DNA of 64,000 nt from Turicibacter bilis (lineage in GTDB: Bacteria > Bacillota_I > Bacilli_A > MOL361 > Turicibacteraceae). The notes under the pieces are model-generated. The model ran no database searches. It was not told the origin of the DNA and was given only the letters and a program-made list of their open reading frames with translations. The stretch spans positions 744,001 to 808,000 of the forward strand of contig NZ_CP071249.1 of assembly GCF_024499055.1 (NCBI RefSeq). Direction: 5' to 3'. A program made the translations under genes and the position numbers. Below are positions 9,211 to 17,619 of the stretch, piece by piece (the stretch's first letter is position 1; each line of letters begins with the position of its first letter).

Positions 9211-9945
9211 TTATGATTGTTGTTTAAATTTTTCAATTAATATTTTTTCATGATCGGTTAATTCACGACTGTCTAACAAATCAGGTCGACGTGTATACGT
9301 GCGATATAACGACTGTTCATGACGCCACTTCTCAATCTCTTTATGATTTCCTGACGTTAGCACAGGTGGAACCATCATGCCTCTAAAATCAACAGGACGT
9401 GTGTATTGTGGAAATTCTAGTAACCCCATTGAAAATGAATCATTTTCATGAGACTCTTGTTTCCCTAATACATCTGGAAGTAAGCGAACGACTGCATCAG
9501 TCATTACCATGGCAGCTAACTCTCCGCCTGTTAGAACATAATCACCTAATGATAATTCATCCGTCACTAAATGCTCACGAATTCGCTCATCAAACCCTTC
9601 GTAATGACCACAAATAAAGATTAAATGCTCTTCTTTCGCTAACTCCTCTGCTTTAGCTTGCGTAAATCGCTCACCTTGTGGACACATTAAAATAATACGT
9701 GGCTTTGTCTTGGTGTTTTGGCACACGGATTCAACCGCGTCAAAAATTGGTTGTGGAGCTAGTAACATTCCCGCTCCCCCACCATACGGATAATCATCAA
9801 CCTTTTTATGCTTATTCGTTGAGAAATCACGGAAATTAACTGTATTTAACTCAACAGCTCCGCGCTCTTGAGCACGTTTTAAAATCGAGTCATTAAAAAC
9901 ACCTGAAAACATTTCTGGAAATAACGTTAAAACATCAATTTTCAT
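9211..9945 (-). CDS. trmD: tRNA (guanine-37-N1)-methyltransferase
   Basis: SPOUT-class SAM methyltransferase making m1G37 next to the anticodon, which prevents +1 frameshifting. 244 residues, normal length. Knot-region signatures are present: [17 protein letters not shown] at the N-terminus, [42 protein letters not shown] and YTRPVDFRG. Its ATG shares one base with the rimM stop (TAATG), so the two are translationally coupled. Confidence 0.97.
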   Translation of the reverse strand: MKIDVLTLFPEMFSGVFNDSILKRAQERGAVELNTVNFRDFSTNKHKKVDDYPYGGGAGMLLAPQPIFDAVESVCQNTKTKPRIILMCPQGERFTQAKAEELAKEEHLIFICGHYEGFDERIREHLVTDELSLGDYVLTGGELAAMVMTDAVVRLLPDVLGKQESHENDSFSMGLLEFPQYTRPVDFRGMMVPPVLTSGNHKEIEKWRHEQSLYRTYTRRPDLLDSRELTDHEKILIEKFKQQS

Positions 9946-10451
9946 TATAATAACCCTTCTAACACTTGAATTGTTACTTGTTTCGTCTCGATATCGACCG
10001 CTTTAACTACATCTTCAATATAAGGAATTAAGGCATCTTTTTGTCCAGGACGTTTAACGACCCAAACATCATTTGCACCTGTTTCTAAAATTTCACTAAT
10101 CTCTCCGATTGTTTCTCCATCCGTCGTTACGACTTGACATCCGATAATTTCAAAGTAATAGAATTCATTTTCATCTAATTCTTCTAAATCATCTGCTGAA
10201 ACTAATAATGCACATCCTTTATACTTTTCAACATCATTAATAGAATTTAAATGTTTAAATTTTAATAAGTCGGCTCCTTTATGAACGCGATGCGTTGCCA
10301 CTGTCACATCCACATATTCTCCATTAAAATCAATCACTAATTGACTTCCTTTTTTAAAACGATCCTCTTTAAAATCACTATTTGAAACAACTTTCACTTC
10401 ACCTTGTAAAGCATGAGTGTTGACGATTTTTCCAACTTGTAAAAAATCCAT
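9945..10451 (-). CDS. rimM: ribosome maturation factor RimM
   Basis: Assists maturation of the 30S head around S19. 168 residues: an N-terminal RimM barrel starting [19 protein letters not shown], then a PRC-barrel domain (about residues 95-165; [16 protein letters not shown], ...[18 protein letters not shown]). First gene of a rimM-trmD pair with a one-base overlap. AGGAGG lies eight bases before the ATG. rpsP and the KH-domain gene that usually precede it in Bacillota are absent here. Confidence 0.95.
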   Translation of the reverse strand: MDFLQVGKIVNTHALQGEVKVVSNSDFKEDRFKKGSQLVIDFNGEYVDVTVATHRVHKGADLLKFKHLNSINDVEKYKGCALLVSADDLEELDENEFYYFEIIGCQVVTTDGETIGEISEILETGANDVWVVKRPGQKDALIPYIEDVVKAVDIETKQVTIQVLEGLL

Positions 10452-10566
10452 GATTTAAAACCTCCTCTATGCGAGTGGCACGCTTTGTTAGCTTAGCGCT
10501 AACGAAGGGCCAATTGCTAACTAACACTATCTTTATTATGGTAATACAAAAAAGTTTTTTATTCAA

Positions 10567-10596
10567 CAAAAAAAGAAAGACCACCTTCAGTCTTTC
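10567..10596 (-). terminator. minus-strand terminator with no annotated gene upstream
   Basis: GAAAGAC-TGAAGGTG-GTCTTTC hairpin followed by TTTTTTT on the minus strand. No minus-strand gene lies between it and 11059, so it would end a transcript from the 10600-10900 region (which contains a folded repeat) or a leader of rimM. Confidence 0.7.
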
Positions 10597-10634
10597 AACC
10601 ATTCATTGATCTATCATTGTAAAAACTAACTACG

Positions 10635-10705
10635 CCCTGACAGTAGAAGACATATTTCTATTGGAAATGGAAGGGAACCCATCGAAACTATGAGATGTCT
10701 TAGTA
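10635..10705. repeat. folded intergenic repeat, copy C
   Basis: Contains CCCT...AGGG outer pairing, an apical ATTTC-TATTG-GAAAT hairpin, then GGGAACCCATCGAAAC and GATGTCTTAGT. The same order of elements occurs at 22377-22446 and 35124-35195. It ends close to a minus-strand terminator, so it may be the body of a small RNA. Confidence 0.5.
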
Positions 10706-10739
10706 TCAAAAAAGAAGAACGACTATTTCACTCTTAAGA

Positions 10740-11010
10740 TTCCCACATCCAATCATCTCAATAAATAAAATCAGTTAAAATCATTTAAATGGTTTGTTTA
10801 CCATTCCCTCAAAATTTCTCCATCCATTCACAAACTTAAAACTTTTCCAGCGGCTTTGAAAAACATTCTCACCTATCAAAAAAGGTGGGGCTGAAATATG
10901 TCTAATTTAACATACATGCGAACCAAGACAGTACTTCTCTAAAAAAGAACTTTATGTCGATGTTTTCCCTGTTTTTAAACAACCGCTGTCTTATTTCTTT
11001 TTAAAGGGTG
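10740..11010. other. non-coding gap upstream of the CPBP protease gene
   Basis: No gene called. On the plus strand a strong AAGGTGGGG site precedes a 14-codon frame at 10898 that ends at once. Downstream, AAGACAG (about 10927) and CTGTCTT (about 10985) could pair over 60 bases. It may be a decayed gene or a leader; nothing firmer can be said. Confidence 0.25.
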
Positions 11011-11013
11011 ATA

Positions 11014-11022
11014 TGCTATAAT
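11014..11022 (+). promoter_or_regulatory. extended -10 promoter of the CPBP gene
   Basis: TG-C-TATAAT, a consensus extended -10 element, 37 bases before the start codon. No good -35 is present, as is common for this promoter type. Confidence 0.55.
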
Positions 11023-11058
11023 TAATCATAACAATCATGATTTATTGGGAGGTGTCAA

Positions 11059-11733
11059 ATGAATTTACGTCAAGCAAAGTCAACCTTATTAATCTTTACT
11101 TATATCTTTGTGATGTTTTTATTACCAACGATTTCATTTCACTTATTAGCCACATTTTGCACAAACGATGTAGATATTCAAGTGTTTGCAAACTTAATTT
11201 CTTATATCGTTTTAGTCATTGTTTCCATCGCATTCTTTGGTCGTGAGCTAGCTGAACAATTTAAAAAAATTACTTCCATTAAACACTTCATAAAAGGAGT
11301 TGCAATTAGTTGGTGTCTTTTATTTGTAGCGTCATACGTTTCAGGTATGATTGTCATCTTCTTTACCCAATCAGCTGAGTCATCAATCAATCAACAAGTC
11401 ATTACGAATCTTATGGAATTCCATCCTATTTTAATGGCAAGTATGACGATTTTATGTGCCCCTCTAGCCGAAGAAGTTGTTTTCCGCTTTACTATTATGC
11501 GAGGGCTTCTTAAACATCCATGGCTCGGAATCTTCCTAAGTAGTTTCTTATTTGGAATGATTCACGTCATTAGTGCAGGAGATTTCATCTATATTATTCA
11601 ATACATGGCGATGGGGATTGCATTAGGATATACCTATTATCGTCATCAAAATATTTGGTATTCAATTGGTGTACACGCTGTACAAAACTTCATTTCAACC
11701 GTATTAGTTTTTATCACCTTATTTTTAACTTAA
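11059..11733 (+). CDS. CPBP-family intramembrane glutamic endopeptidase (Abi/CAAX type)
   Basis: 224-residue hydrophobic protein with about six membrane segments. The catalytic motifs of the family are visible: EEVVFR at about residues 138-143 (EExxxR), FLFGMIHV at about 161-168 (FxxxH), and GVHAVQNF near 203-210. Members process prenylated or other membrane substrates, or act in bacteriocin self-immunity; nothing here fixes the substrate. GGGAGGTG lies close to the ATG. It stands alone with its own promoter and terminator, convergent with feoB. Confidence 0.9.
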   Translation: MNLRQAKSTLLIFTYIFVMFLLPTISFHLLATFCTNDVDIQVFANLISYIVLVIVSIAFFGRELAEQFKKITSIKHFIKGVAISWCLLFVASYVSGMIVIFFTQSAESSINQQVITNLMEFHPILMASMTILCAPLAEEVVFRFTIMRGLLKHPWLGIFLSSFLFGMIHVISAGDFIYIIQYMAMGIALGYTYYRHQNIWYSIGVHAVQNFISTVLVFITLFLT

Positions 11734-11770
11734 AAAAAATCACGACACATTTGATGTCGTGATTTTTTTA
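11733..11770. terminator. bidirectional terminator between CPBP gene and feoB
   Basis: AAAAAAAATCACGACA-CATT-TGATGTCGTGATTTTTTT works on both strands, between convergent genes. Confidence 0.9.
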
Positions 11771-11812
11771 TGGCCTAAATTTCTATTCAAAAGGAGTTAT
11801 AAAAAGTCCCTA

Positions 11813-13804
11813 TTATACAATTATCAATCCTAACTGATAAACAATTAAACTAACGAGGTAAGCAACAATTAATCCAAACGCGACCATTAACCCCGTTGTC
11901 TTGGCTGATTTCGTTTCTTGATACATGACCCCTACCGTTGATAGACAAGGAATATACAGCAAAGAGAACACTAAAAAACTAAAGGCTTGAAGTGGTGTAA
12001 ATAACGTTAAAATTCCCGCTTCCGCCCCACAAATAATTAGCATAGATGAGGCCACTAATTCTTTCGCTAAAAAGCCTACTACTAAACTACTAGCCGCTTG
12101 CCATGTTCCAAAGCCAAGAGGAAGAAATAACGGAGCTAAGACACTACCTAACATTGCTAAATAACTTTCATCACTCGCCACATGTAACCCTGCTGGCCCC
12201 ATCTCTTGTAACAACCATAAAATAACCGATCCTAAGACAATAAATTTCCCAGCCGTATGAATAAAGTCACTTCCACGATTAAGCGTCTGGCTAATTAAAT
12301 TTTTGACTTGTGGAACACGATACGGTGGAACCTCTAAAATAAAATTATCTTCTGTCTTTTTAAAGATTGAAACTGATAACAGTTTTGCACTTAATAAAGC
12401 AATCACAATACCAAGTAAATATAATCCCATAATAACAAGAGATTGATACTTCGCAAAGAACATTCCAACAAATAACACATAAACCGGTAAACGAGCAGAG
12501 CACGACATAAATGGAATCACCATCATCGTTTTGATACGTTCATTGCGATCAGGAATCGTACGCGTCGCCATAATCGCAGGAACATTACACCCAAATCCAG
12601 TCACAAGCGGGACAATCGCCTTCCCATTTAGTCCAAAACCTGAGAAGATATAATCCATCACAATCGCAACTCGCGCCATATATCCAGTTGCTTCCATTAG
12701 CGATAAACAGAAGAATAAAATTAAAATTTGTGGTAAGAAGACAATCACACCTCCTACCCCTGCAACTAATCCATCAATGAGTGCTCCATAAATGAAACCA
12801 TCTGGATTGGCGCCTAACGACACTAAGAAGTTTGATAGATTTGGTACAATCCATTCATCTAATACGGCACTAAATCCATCGGAGATTGGGTTTCCTACTA
12901 AATCAAACGTTACTACATAAATTAAGAACATCAGGACGAGAAAAATCAACGTTCCGATAATCGGATGTGTTAAATAACGATCGACCTTCGTTAACTTAGG
13001 CTTCGTTTCAACTTTAAAACCAGGAATCGTCTCCATACACTCACGATAAAGTTGATGAATAAATTCACGTCGTTTATTAAAAATAGCACCTTTTAATGAT
13101 AAAGCCACTTTTTCATTTATAATTTTTCGTTCAGTTTCCTCGACAATCGCACGAATTGGTACTTCATTTGCAAGAGATAGTGATTGATAAATTCCCTCAT
13201 TTCCCTCTAATGCCTGAATCGCAATCCAACGGGCATCTAAATGTTGAGGAGTCTCACTAAGAAGCGATAAAATCTGAGAAATAGCTGTTTCAATTGTGAT
13301 ACCATAATATAGACGAAATGGTTTTTTGAGTGTTAATGCCGGTAATTGATGAATCACTTCATCAATTCCTTCATTTTTACGAGCAGAAATAAGGACTCCA
13401 TTAACCCCGAGCATTTTTTCTAATTTCTCAAGGTTTAAATTTAATCCCTTTCTATGAAGAGCATCCATCATGTTCATGGCCACTAACATAGGAACATTTG
13501 CTTCTAGCAGCTGAATGGTTAAATGAAGATTACGCTTTAAATGCGTTGCATCGACAATATTTAAAAGCCCATCATATGACTCATTTAAAAGGGCATAAGT
13601 CACCACTCCCTCATCTTCACTACTTGGCGTCACACTATAAGTTCCTGGTAAGTCGATTAGCTCATCATTCGTTTTTTTAATACTCCCTACCAGTTTATCA
13701 ACTGTGACCCCACTCCAGTTCCCAACATGAGCATTCGCTCCTGTTAAGCTATTAAATAACGTTGTTTTACCCACGTTAGGATTTCCAATTAACATTAAAC
13801 GCAA
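11813..13804 (-). CDS. feoB: ferrous iron transporter FeoB
   Basis: Fe(II) uptake across the inner membrane, with an N-terminal G-protein domain. G1 is GNPNVGKTTLFNSLTG, G3 DLPGTYSV, G4 NMMD. This is followed by the FeoB helical domain and a membrane part with two gate repeats (FLPQILILFFCLSLMEATGYMAR and the later MVIPFMSCSARLPVYVLFV). 663 residues is normal. I take the TTG at 13804, eight bases after AGGAGG, rather than the GTG inside that site. It forms a feoA-feoB operon. Confidence 0.96.
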   Translation of the reverse strand: MRLMLIGNPNVGKTTLFNSLTGANAHVGNWSGVTVDKLVGSIKKTNDELIDLPGTYSVTPSSEDEGVVTYALLNESYDGLLNIVDATHLKRNLHLTIQLLEANVPMLVAMNMMDALHRKGLNLNLEKLEKMLGVNGVLISARKNEGIDEVIHQLPALTLKKPFRLYYGITIETAISQILSLLSETPQHLDARWIAIQALEGNEGIYQSLSLANEVPIRAIVEETERKIINEKVALSLKGAIFNKRREFIHQLYRECMETIPGFKVETKPKLTKVDRYLTHPIIGTLIFLVLMFLIYVVTFDLVGNPISDGFSAVLDEWIVPNLSNFLVSLGANPDGFIYGALIDGLVAGVGGVIVFLPQILILFFCLSLMEATGYMARVAIVMDYIFSGFGLNGKAIVPLVTGFGCNVPAIMATRTIPDRNERIKTMMVIPFMSCSARLPVYVLFVGMFFAKYQSLVIMGLYLLGIVIALLSAKLLSVSIFKKTEDNFILEVPPYRVPQVKNLISQTLNRGSDFIHTAGKFIVLGSVILWLLQEMGPAGLHVASDESYLAMLGSVLAPLFLPLGFGTWQAASSLVVGFLAKELVASSMLIICGAEAGILTLFTPLQAFSFLVFSLLYIPCLSTVGVMYQETKSAKTTGLMVAFGLIVAYLVSLIVYQLGLIIV

Positions 13805-13825
13805 GCAACTCACCTCCTAATTTCC

Positions 13826-14053
13826 TTATAATTTTTCAACGGTTATCTTTTTAGCATCTTGTTTTCGGATACAAAAATCAACATCATCAATTGAAATATA
13901 AAATAATTGTCCAAAGTTTAAAATATTTAACATCGTAACTTCTGAGCCAATGGAAATTCCCACGTCATAAAGTCGACGGCTGAAACTATCTGACAAATCT
14001 TTAAAATCTAAAATTAACGCACTCTCACCTTTTTTTAATGTCGATAAAGTCAT
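13826..14053 (-). CDS. feoA: FeoA-family SH3-like iron transport protein
   Basis: Small cytosolic SH3-like partner thought to modulate the FeoB G domain. About 75 residues, typical of the family: LSTLKKGESALILDF, then SRRLYDVGISIGSEVTML and FYISIDDVDFCIRKQDAKKI. Three consecutive ATG codons occur; the third (14053) has the best spacing from AAGGAG. It lies 21 bases before feoB and downstream of a Fur box. Confidence 0.92.
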   Translation of the reverse strand: MTLSTLKKGESALILDFKDLSDSFSRRLYDVGISIGSEVTMLNILNFGQLFYISIDDVDFCIRKQDAKKITVEKL

Positions 14054-14072
14054 CATCATGTCTCCTTTTGAT

Positions 14073-14087
14073 TGATAATAATTCTCA
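14073..14087 (-). promoter_or_regulatory. Fur box upstream of feoAB
   Basis: Minus-strand TGAGAATTATTATCA matches the 7-1-7 Fur consensus TGATAATNATTATCA with one mismatch. It lies just downstream of the likely -10, so iron-loaded Fur would block feoAB transcription. Confidence 0.75.
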
Positions 14088-14100
14088 TTAATTATATTAT

Positions 14101-14130
14101 ATCATATGCAAAACTTGACGTCTATTTCAA
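14101..14130 (-). promoter_or_regulatory. probable feoAB promoter
   Basis: Minus-strand TTGAAA (14125-14130), 18 bases, TATGAT (14101-14106). A second TATAAT overlaps a few bases downstream, so the exact start point is uncertain. Confidence 0.5.
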
Positions 14131-14310
14131 TCGAATTATCCTCTTTTAACACTTATTAAAACTCCTCTGAAACTAAATTTCATGCTGCGCCCTCACCTTA
14201 AAAAGTATTCACTACCTGCTTTAGACTCTATATACCTTGTAATTATGTGTCAATTAAAAAAAGACATACTTTCCCTTCCTTTACAATACATTCATTATAG
14301 GTGATTATGT

Positions 14311-15432
14311 ATGAAAAAAATCATGAATTCTGTTGTTCTTCTTGCATTTCTTATTATCTTATTACTGCAGCCAGCGCCTATTATTGCGGCGACCAAAACT
14401 GGTTTTGTCACTTGGGCAGAAAAAGTTGTGCCTTCACTCTTTCCATTCTTTGTACTGACGCGTCTCATGATTTATTATCAAGTGCCGCAATTAATCGGTA
14501 AGCTGCTCACGCCATTATTTAAATCCCTACTTCACTTATCACCCATTACATTTTTTGTTATGTTTTTGAGCATGATTAGTGGAAATCCATCAGGATCAAA
14601 GATGGCACGAGATTACTATGATCAACATTTAATTAGTGCTAAAGAAATGGAAGGACTCATGTATTTTTGCAACTTTGCCAGCCCCCTCTTCATCCTCGGA
14701 ACGGTAGGCGTCGTGCTGTATCAATCCACCACGATTGGTTACTTATTATTAATAGCGCATCTTTTAGGATCAATTGCTGTCTTTATTTGTTGTTATCCAT
14801 TACTTCGCTCCAAAGAAACGATTCGCCAAGTCACTGTTCAATTTCCAAATCAATCATTTTCTGCTATTTTGATTGACTGTATTGAAAGTAGTCTTCAAAC
14901 GTTAATCCGTGTTGGAGGAATTATCGTCTTTTTCTACATCATTTCTGAGACGTTTAATATTATTGAGATTACACAACTCTTCAATGTCATTATGCATCCT
15001 TTTATTGAAGATATAGGTTTACCGTCAATAGAACCACTTGTAGCAGGAATTCTTGAATTTACCCAAGGAGTCACTAAAGTTTCCCAAACAACCGCTCCTC
15101 TTCAAACTAAACTCATCTTAACTGCTTTTATTATTAGTTTTACTGGTCTATCTGTCCACACACAAAGTTTTATGTTTGCCAAAAACTTGAATATTCCTTA
15201 TCTTAAATATTTCATCATGCGACTCCTTCATGGATGTACGAGTGCACTCATCGTGTTACTAACATGGAAAACAGTCTTAAGAGAGGATATAGATGTCTTC
15301 CTTCCTCTCGACTCAACTCCATCTACAGTGGACTCTTCTCTCATTCCACTGACCGTGGTCTTATTTGCCTCTTATTTCGTTTTAAAACTATACCACCAAA
15401 TAAAAATAAGAGTCAAACATAAACTAGCTTAA
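14311..15432 (+). CDS. ylbJ: YlbJ-like sporulation integral membrane protein
   Basis: 373-residue polytopic protein with nucleoside-recognition (Gate) domain character, for example VVPSLFPFFVLTRLMI and MISGNPSGSKMARDYY in the first half and GILEFTQGVTKVSQT in the second. B. subtilis YlbJ is made in the mother cell and needed for normal spore cortex. Here it stands divergent from coaD and rsmD, the genes it neighbours in Bacillus (ylbH-ylbI-ylbJ), which strengthens the call. AGGTGA is seven bases before the ATG. The transported substrate is unknown. Confidence 0.85.
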   Translation: MKKIMNSVVLLAFLIILLLQPAPIIAATKTGFVTWAEKVVPSLFPFFVLTRLMIYYQVPQLIGKLLTPLFKSLLHLSPITFFVMFLSMISGNPSGSKMARDYYDQHLISAKEMEGLMYFCNFASPLFILGTVGVVLYQSTTIGYLLLIAHLLGSIAVFICCYPLLRSKETIRQVTVQFPNQSFSAILIDCIESSLQTLIRVGGIIVFFYIISETFNIIEITQLFNVIMHPFIEDIGLPSIEPLVAGILEFTQGVTKVSQTTAPLQTKLILTAFIISFTGLSVHTQSFMFAKNLNIPYLKYFIMRLLHGCTSALIVLLTWKTVLREDIDVFLPLDSTPSTVDSSLIPLTVVLFASYFVLKLYHQIKIRVKHKLA

Positions 15433-15465
15433 AAGCTTATCCAAAATAATGGATAAGCTTTTTTA
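15430..15465 (+). terminator. ylbJ terminator
   Basis: AAAAGCTTATCCA / TGGATAAGCTTTTTT hairpin with T run at the gene end. Confidence 0.92.
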
Positions 15466-15614
15466 ATCCATAATTTCAGCAAACCTCCTTTAATTTCGTT
15501 CTTTAATTAAATCTCTTCCTTTAAAATTAGTACATCATTAGCTGAAGCATTAGTCGCTATTCCCAAGCAATCTTGTATTAGATGCCACACTATTTATAAA
15601 AATAAAAGGATAAA

Positions 15615-15652
15615 GAAAAAGAGATAAGTAATAGCAAACCTTACTTATCTCT
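15615..15652 (-). terminator. coaD terminator
   Basis: Minus-strand AGAGATAAGTAA / TTACTTATCTCT hairpin then TTTTTC. Confidence 0.9.
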
Positions 15653-15657
15653 TCACA

Positions 15658-16155
15658 TTATTTCGTTTGTAATATTTTATATTTTTCTTCTAGCGCGTCT
15701 TTGACAAAGTCAGGTACAAAACTTGAAACATCGCCTCCAAATCGAGCGACTTCTTTTGTCGTTGATGACGATAAAAACATATTTTCTGCTTTTGTCATCA
15801 AAAAGACCGTTTCAATCTCAGGTGCTAATCGCTTATTCGTCGTTGCGATTTGAAATTCGTATTCAAAATCTGTAACCGCACGAAGACCACGTAAAATCGT
15901 TTTAGCTCCCACTTCTTTGGCAAAATCTACGACTAATTTATCTGAACAAACCATCACTTCTACATTAGGTAAATGTGCTGTCGCACACTTTAACATCTCT
16001 ACACGTTCTTCAACTGTAAATAATGTTTTCTTATTAATATTTTGCGCCACAGTGATATAAAGACGATCAAATAGTTCATAACCGCGCTCAATGACATCTA
16101 AATGTCCATTCGTCACCGGATCAAACGTTCCAGAGTAAAGTCCTACTTTATCCAT
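15658..16155 (-). CDS. coaD: phosphopantetheine adenylyltransferase
   Basis: Penultimate step of coenzyme A synthesis: 4'-phosphopantetheine plus ATP gives dephospho-CoA. The nucleotidyltransferase motif GTFDPVTNGHLDVI (TxGH-type) opens the protein, and the second ATP-binding segment SSSTTKEVARFGGDVSSFVP is near residue 125. I use the ATG at 16155 (MDKVGLYSG), eight bases after GGAGG, giving 165 residues; upstream in-frame codons lack a site. It is cotranscribed after rsmD. Confidence 0.96.
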   Translation of the reverse strand: MDKVGLYSGTFDPVTNGHLDVIERGYELFDRLYITVAQNINKKTLFTVEERVEMLKCATAHLPNVEVMVCSDKLVVDFAKEVGAKTILRGLRAVTDFEYEFQIATTNKRLAPEIETVFLMTKAENMFLSSSTTKEVARFGGDVSSFVPDFVKDALEEKYKILQTK

Positions 16156-16206
16156 TCCTATATCCTCCATGTTAACACTACTCATGAGTAATCATGAATC
16201 AGTGCA

Positions 16207-16767
16207 TTAGTTTTCATCTACTCGATTATAAATGGTAATAGCGGTGATTCCATAAATTTCACGTTTAACTTGATGAATATCTCCAATTGATTCATGAAGT
16301 TCATCTTCTTTTAAACACTCGGCCATAATAATTCCATCTATAGCTAATAACTCATTTTCATGAATAAACTCGATAATCTCATTAATACGTTGCCCCTTAT
16401 AAGGAGGATCTAATAAAATTAAATCGAATTGTAAACCACGTTTGACAATGGCTTTCAATGCTTTAAATGCATCATTTCGATAAATTTCAACTTGATCTTC
16501 AATTTTTAAATCTTTAACATTTTGTTTAATCGTATTAATAGCAATCGTTTCTCGATCGACAAAAATAACACGATCAATTCCACGACTTAATGATTCAATT
16601 CCTAAATTTCCACTTCCACCGAATAAATCCAATGCTACTCCACCATCAAAATAAGGGCCAATAATATTAAAGATACTTTCTTTAACCTTATCTGTCGTTG
16701 GTCGCGTATTTGTTCCTTTAACTGCCTTGATGCTACGTCCTTTTAATGTTCCAGCAACAACTCGCAT
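16207..16767 (-). CDS. rsmD: 16S rRNA (guanine-966-N2)-methyltransferase
   Basis: SAM-dependent methyltransferase acting on small-subunit rRNA during assembly. 186 residues, starting MRVVAGTLKGRSIKAVKG with the family RPTTDKVKESIFNII stretch. SAM motif I is ALDLFGGSGNLGIESLSRG and the amino-methyltransferase motif IV is LLDPPY. It is the first gene of the rsmD-coaD pair behind a good promoter. Confidence 0.94.
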   Translation of the reverse strand: MRVVAGTLKGRSIKAVKGTNTRPTTDKVKESIFNIIGPYFDGGVALDLFGGSGNLGIESLSRGIDRVIFVDRETIAINTIKQNVKDLKIEDQVEIYRNDAFKALKAIVKRGLQFDLILLDPPYKGQRINEIIEFIHENELLAIDGIIMAECLKEDELHESIGDIHQVKREIYGITAITIYNRVDEN

Positions 16768-16797
16768 TTTATCACTTCCTAATATTTTTCTAATTTA

Positions 16798-16825
16798 ATT
16801 GTATAGAAAATATAGTTAATGTCAA
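16798..16825 (-). promoter_or_regulatory. rsmD-coaD promoter
   Basis: Minus-strand perfect TTGACA (16820-16825), 16-base spacer, TACAAT (16798-16803), about 30 bases before the rsmD start. Confidence 0.7.
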
Positions 16826-16921
16826 TATTATAATTGTAGCCGAGAGGTTACTATAAAAATAATCCCCCCTATTCTTCTATCATACTTCTCCTCTCCCTTT
16901 CACATATGGTCAAAGTATGAA

Positions 16922-16956
16922 TAATAAGCCGCCACCCCCTAGGCGGCTTATTTTTT
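16922..16956 (+). terminator. plus-strand terminator without a called gene
   Basis: AATAAGCCGCC-ACCCCCTA-GGCGGCTTATTTTTTATTT, an 11-base GC-rich stem. No plus-strand gene ends just before it; 16826-16921 has no convincing frame. A small RNA or a decayed gene upstream would explain it. The remaining sequence to 17080 contains nothing else I can name. Confidence 0.75.
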
Positions 16957-17080
16957 ATTTCCCTGTATTTTAAGCACAACTATCTCTAGTTTACTACCTC
17001 TCACCCTCCCTATTTTAAACGTTTACACAAAGACGTTTCAATGTTATAATATCCATAAATTGGATTAAAGAGGTGAGTGT

Positions 17081-17569
17081 GTGAAAGAGTCAATTTATAT
17101 CGCAAATTTCATTAAACGCAGCAACGCCTATCTCCTTGATTTTGGAATGACTATATTATTTATTTTTATGTGTGCTTTTACCTTAATGGGCTGGTTACAA
17201 AAAGTTATCCTTATCCTTGGGTTATATCTTTTAATCTTTCTAATTCCGTGTCTAAATCAAGGTCAAAGTATAGGCAAGCTTATTTTCAAACTGAAACCAC
17301 TACATTTAAAGTCTCATACACCTTTAGCTTGGTGGGAAATTCAGCTTAGAGAACTAACGAAATATTTGTTATTCATACTTACATTTGGCCTGAGCCATAT
17401 CATCAGTTATTTCATGTGCAGTGAACGTAGCGACCATCGAACACTACATGATCTCATCTTTAAAACTGAGGTCATCGATCTAAAGCCTCAAATTAAAAAT
17501 TATGAAGCTAATCAATTTGCCGAAGATGATTATTATCAAAATTACAAAACTCAACGAACAATTAGATAA
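17081..17569 (+). CDS. RDD-family membrane protein
   Basis: 162 residues with three predicted membrane helices (about 20-40, 42-60 and 97-115) in the RDD fold. The family motifs are recognisable: an N-terminal arginine/aspartate pair (FIKRSNAYLLDFG), NQGQSIGKLIFKLKPL in the middle, and DHRTLHDLIFKTEVI near the C-terminus. RDD proteins have been linked to ion exchange, but most are uncharacterised. The start is GTG, preceded by GAGGTGAG. It is a single-gene unit with its own terminator. Confidence 0.82.
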   Translation: MKESIYIANFIKRSNAYLLDFGMTILFIFMCAFTLMGWLQKVILILGLYLLIFLIPCLNQGQSIGKLIFKLKPLHLKSHTPLAWWEIQLRELTKYLLFILTFGLSHIISYFMCSERSDHRTLHDLIFKTEVIDLKPQIKNYEANQFAEDDYYQNYKTQRTIR

Positions 17570-17579
17570 AGAACCTATC

Positions 17580-17614
17580 AAAAAGCGCGCTGTCATTAAA
17601 CAGGGCGCTTTTTA
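17580..17614. terminator. terminator between RDD gene and yibE/F gene
   Basis: AAAAGCGCGCTGT / ACAGGGCGCTTTTT hairpin, T-rich on both sides, between convergent genes. Confidence 0.88.
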
Positions 17615-17619
17615 TTATA

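Noticed and set aside
10898-10945. 14-codon frame after a strong AAGGTGGGG site
   Set aside because: Too short to call; possibly a decayed gene start. Kept only as a remark on the gap.
15507-15590. Minus-strand 27-codon frame with protein-like composition (GTG start) between ylbJ and coaD
   Set aside because: No ribosome binding site and no recognisable family; at best a gene remnant.
16836-16856. GTAGCCGAGAGGTTAC, resembling a leucine-tRNA D-arm
   Set aside because: No acceptor stem, anticodon arm or CCA end follows; not a tRNA.
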